Source: Gaiellasilicea sp963705515 (GTDB lineage Bacteria; Actinomycetota; Thermoleophilia; Gaiellales; Gaiellaceae). From it: 64,000 nucleotides of DNA. This document shows, one piece after another, positions 62,776 to 64,000 of the stretch. Location of the stretch: the NCBI GenBank assembly GCA_963705515.1, contig CAVPJV010000008.1, forward strand, positions 930,001-994,000, read 5' to 3'. Within the stretch, counting starts at the first letter, position 1, and every line of letters begins with the position of its first letter. The notes under the pieces are model-generated. The model was not told the origin of the DNA, searched no databases, and was given only the letters and a program-made list of their open reading frames with translations. A program made the position numbers and the translations under genes.

Positions 62776-63105
62776 TCAGCGCGCGAGCACGAATGCCAGC
62801 ACGACGATCAAGGCTGTGAGTGCGGCGCCGCGCACCGCGCTGAGCAAGATCGCCTCGGTCAGATAGGCGACGAGCGCAATCGGGAGCGGGGCGCGGCGCT
62901 CGGGCTCTGCGATCGGGTCGGGCTCGACGTGCTCGACGAGCGCGAGCCGTGGCCGCTCCGGGACCGGCGCGGCCGCCGGCCTCGGCTCGACCGCGAACAG
63001 CTCCTCGGGATCGACCGCGGGCAGGAGGGTCAGCGCGTGCTCGCGCAGCTCGGGACAGACGAGCACGAGCTCGGGGGAGATGGGGTGGGCTACCGCGGCG
63101 CCCAT
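62776..63105 (-). CDS. Hypothetical protein with C-terminal membrane anchor
   Basis: 109 residues from the ATG at 63105, preceded by GAAGGAG; an ATG at 63123 is an alternative. The N-terminal half is soluble (PELVLVCPELREHALTLL), the middle Pro/Glu-rich, and the C-terminus a long hydrophobic helix (AALTALIVVLAFVLAR). A small anchored protein of unknown role. Confidence 0.6.
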   Translation of the reverse strand: MGAAVAHPISPELVLVCPELREHALTLLPAVDPEELFAVEPRPAAAPVPERPRLALVEHVEPDPIAEPERRAPLPIALVAYLTEAILLSAVRGAALTALIVVLAFVLAR

Positions 63106-63328
63106 GCTCCTTCGTTTCGGCATTCCTGGCCCCACACCTTGAATGGTGCTCTCCGCCCCCGAAAACGCGAAACGCCCGCTTCCTGTTGCCGCAGAAAACG
63201 GGCGCCGCAGATGCCGGGGGGAAGTGAGGGGGAAATCCGGCACTCGTCATGTTCATGCCGACGCGGGGTTCGGTCATGACCCCGATGGGGGATTTCCGCT
63301 CCGGACCGTGCGATACCATGGCCGTCCC

Positions 63329-63419
63329 GGAGAAGTGGCCGAGTGGCTGAAGGCGGCGCCCTGCTAAGGCGTTATGGGGGTGAATTCCTCCATCGAGGGT
63401 TCGAATCCCTCCTTCTCCG
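63329..63419 (+). tRNA. tRNA-Ser (GCT)
   Basis: 91 nt: acceptor GGAGAAG/CTTCTCC, anticodon stem GCGCC/GGCGT with loop CTGCTAA (anticodon GCT), long variable arm (TATGGGGGTGAATTCCTCCA), T arm GAGGG-TTCGAAT-CCCTC, discriminator G. CCA is not encoded. Confidence 0.95.
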
Positions 63420-63451
63420 CTCTCGCGTCCCGGCTACGCTGTCCGTCGCTC

Positions 63452-63540
63452 GGAGAGGTGGCAGAGCGGTCGAATGCGGCGGTCTCGAAAACCGTTACGG
63501 GTCGTTAGGCTCGTCGAGGGTTCAAATCCCTCCCTCTCCG
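63452..63540 (+). tRNA. tRNA-Ser (CGA)
   Basis: 89 nt: acceptor GGAGAGG/CCTCTCC, anticodon stem GCGGT/ACCGT with loop CTCGAAA (anticodon CGA), long variable arm, T arm GAGGG-TTCAAAT-CCCTC, discriminator G. CCA is not encoded. Confidence 0.95.
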
Positions 63541-63552
63541 CTCCATGAGGCG

Positions 63553-63577
63553 AAACCCGCTCACCTACGCGGGTTTT
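63553..63577 (+). terminator. Terminator of the tRNA-Ser transcript
   Basis: An 8-bp stem AAACCCGC/GCGGGTTT (63553-63560, 63569-63576) with an 8-nt loop ends in TTTT, 12 bp after tRNA-Ser(CGA). Confidence 0.85.
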
Positions 63578-63794
63578 GCCCGTGAAGTGGGGCCGGCGAT
63601 GAAGGCCACGTCTCACCGCCGACAACCGCTGTAGACCGCTTGGCGCTGGTCCTCACTGGCCCGCGACTGGCCCGCGACGTCTTTCCATCTTCGCTAGCGG
63701 CGACGCCGTCGTCGCCTTTGACGGTCGAAGAAGAGCCGCACGGCCATCCGTAAAGAAGCAGCGAGAGGCGTTGTCGATAGCGCTCACGTAGCGG

Positions 63795-64000
63795 GTGGGT
63801 CCGGCCGGCCGCCGCTCTGTGCCGATCCCAGCCGTACTGCGTGACTTCCTCGACGAGCACAAGCTCCGGTCTGGCCGCGAGACCGGGCTCGTCTTCGGAC
63901 GCGACGCGACGCGGCCCTTCAATCACTCATCGGTCGTGCGGCGAGCGGAAGTGGCGTGGCGTCGAGCCTCAGGGAGCGCGCGCTGCGAGAGGAGCCGGAG
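63795..64000 (+). pseudogene. Tyrosine recombinase fragment at the window edge
   Basis: From a GTG at 63795 just after an in-frame TAG: VGPAGRRSVPIPAVLRDFLD, EHKLRSGRETGLVFGRDATR and PFNHSSVVRRAEVAWRR, the middle of a phage-type integrase catalytic domain (beta-sheet to the region before HxxR). No N-terminal domain is found in the ~220 bp upstream, and the expected HECRHTF continuation is lost in this frame after AWRR. The sequence leaves the window. It lies ~250 bp after tRNA-Ser(CGA), pointing to another integration site. Confidence 0.6.

Overview
The window is a 64 kb stretch of very GC-rich bacterial chromosome. It has a Gram-positive style secreted proteome (a sortase, signal peptides with no outer-membrane machinery), overlapping ATGA/GTGA gene junctions, many GTG/TTG starts, and FN3/LamG modules of a type common in Actinobacteria. 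I infer a member of the Actinobacteriota, plausibly Thermoleophilia (Gaiellales/Solirubrobacterales-like). That placement is a judgement from protein style; no marker gene was compared.

1-35.9 kb is an exopolysaccharide / cell-surface locus. It opens with the start of a chain-length-determinant-like membrane protein and a stand-alone LuxR-type HTH protein. A forward operon follows: asparagine-synthase-type amidotransferase, two GT2 and one GT4 glycosyltransferases, and a methyltransferase (772-6512). A reverse block holds three related secreted beta-helix/LamG/FN3 proteins (one broken by a frameshift), a Wzx-type flippase, an Alg13/Alg14-like (PssE/PssD) glycosyltransferase pair, another GT2, and a 3506-residue secreted protein (17042-27562). 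That giant starts with a galactose-oxidase-like copper-radical oxidase domain, continues through 14 FN3 and 4 LamG domains, and ends in a deacetylase-like domain. Then come a membrane GT-C-type transferase, an NAD-sugar epimerase, a flavin amine-oxidase/mutase-like protein and a GT2. A second flippase, a Gfo/Idh/MocA-like protein lacking its usual catalytic residues, and a response regulator lacking its phosphoacceptor Asp lie on the forward strand and end at a strong hairpin terminator.

35.9-49.3 kb is core chromosome with small accessory genes: secreted phosphoesterase, asd, lysC, recR, a LysR regulator (broken) divergent from an EamA transporter, a sigma-70 factor, ybaB, dnaX, a collagen-like secreted protein, an AlkZ-like winged-helix protein, and a sortase overlapping a repeat protein that ends in LPFTP.

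49.4-59.5 kb is a decayed accessory region. It contains a 5'-truncated GT2, unknown island genes, several genes broken into multiple frames (metallo-beta-lactamase fold, PAS, HhH-like), an RNase HI-like protein, a fragment of UDP-GlcNAc 2-epimerase fused to the tail of a secreted protein, imperfect direct repeats, an excisionase-like HTH, and a tyrosine recombinase in many frames. The recombinase ends about 25 bp from the 3' end of tRNA-Val(CAC). I read this as the remains of an integrative element.

59.7-64 kb is core: SRP RNA, a GFA-family protein, an M29 aminopeptidase, clpS, a membrane cytochrome c, small membrane proteins and three tRNA-Ser genes (GGA, GCT, CGA). A second tyrosine recombinase fragment lies just after the last of these, at the window edge.
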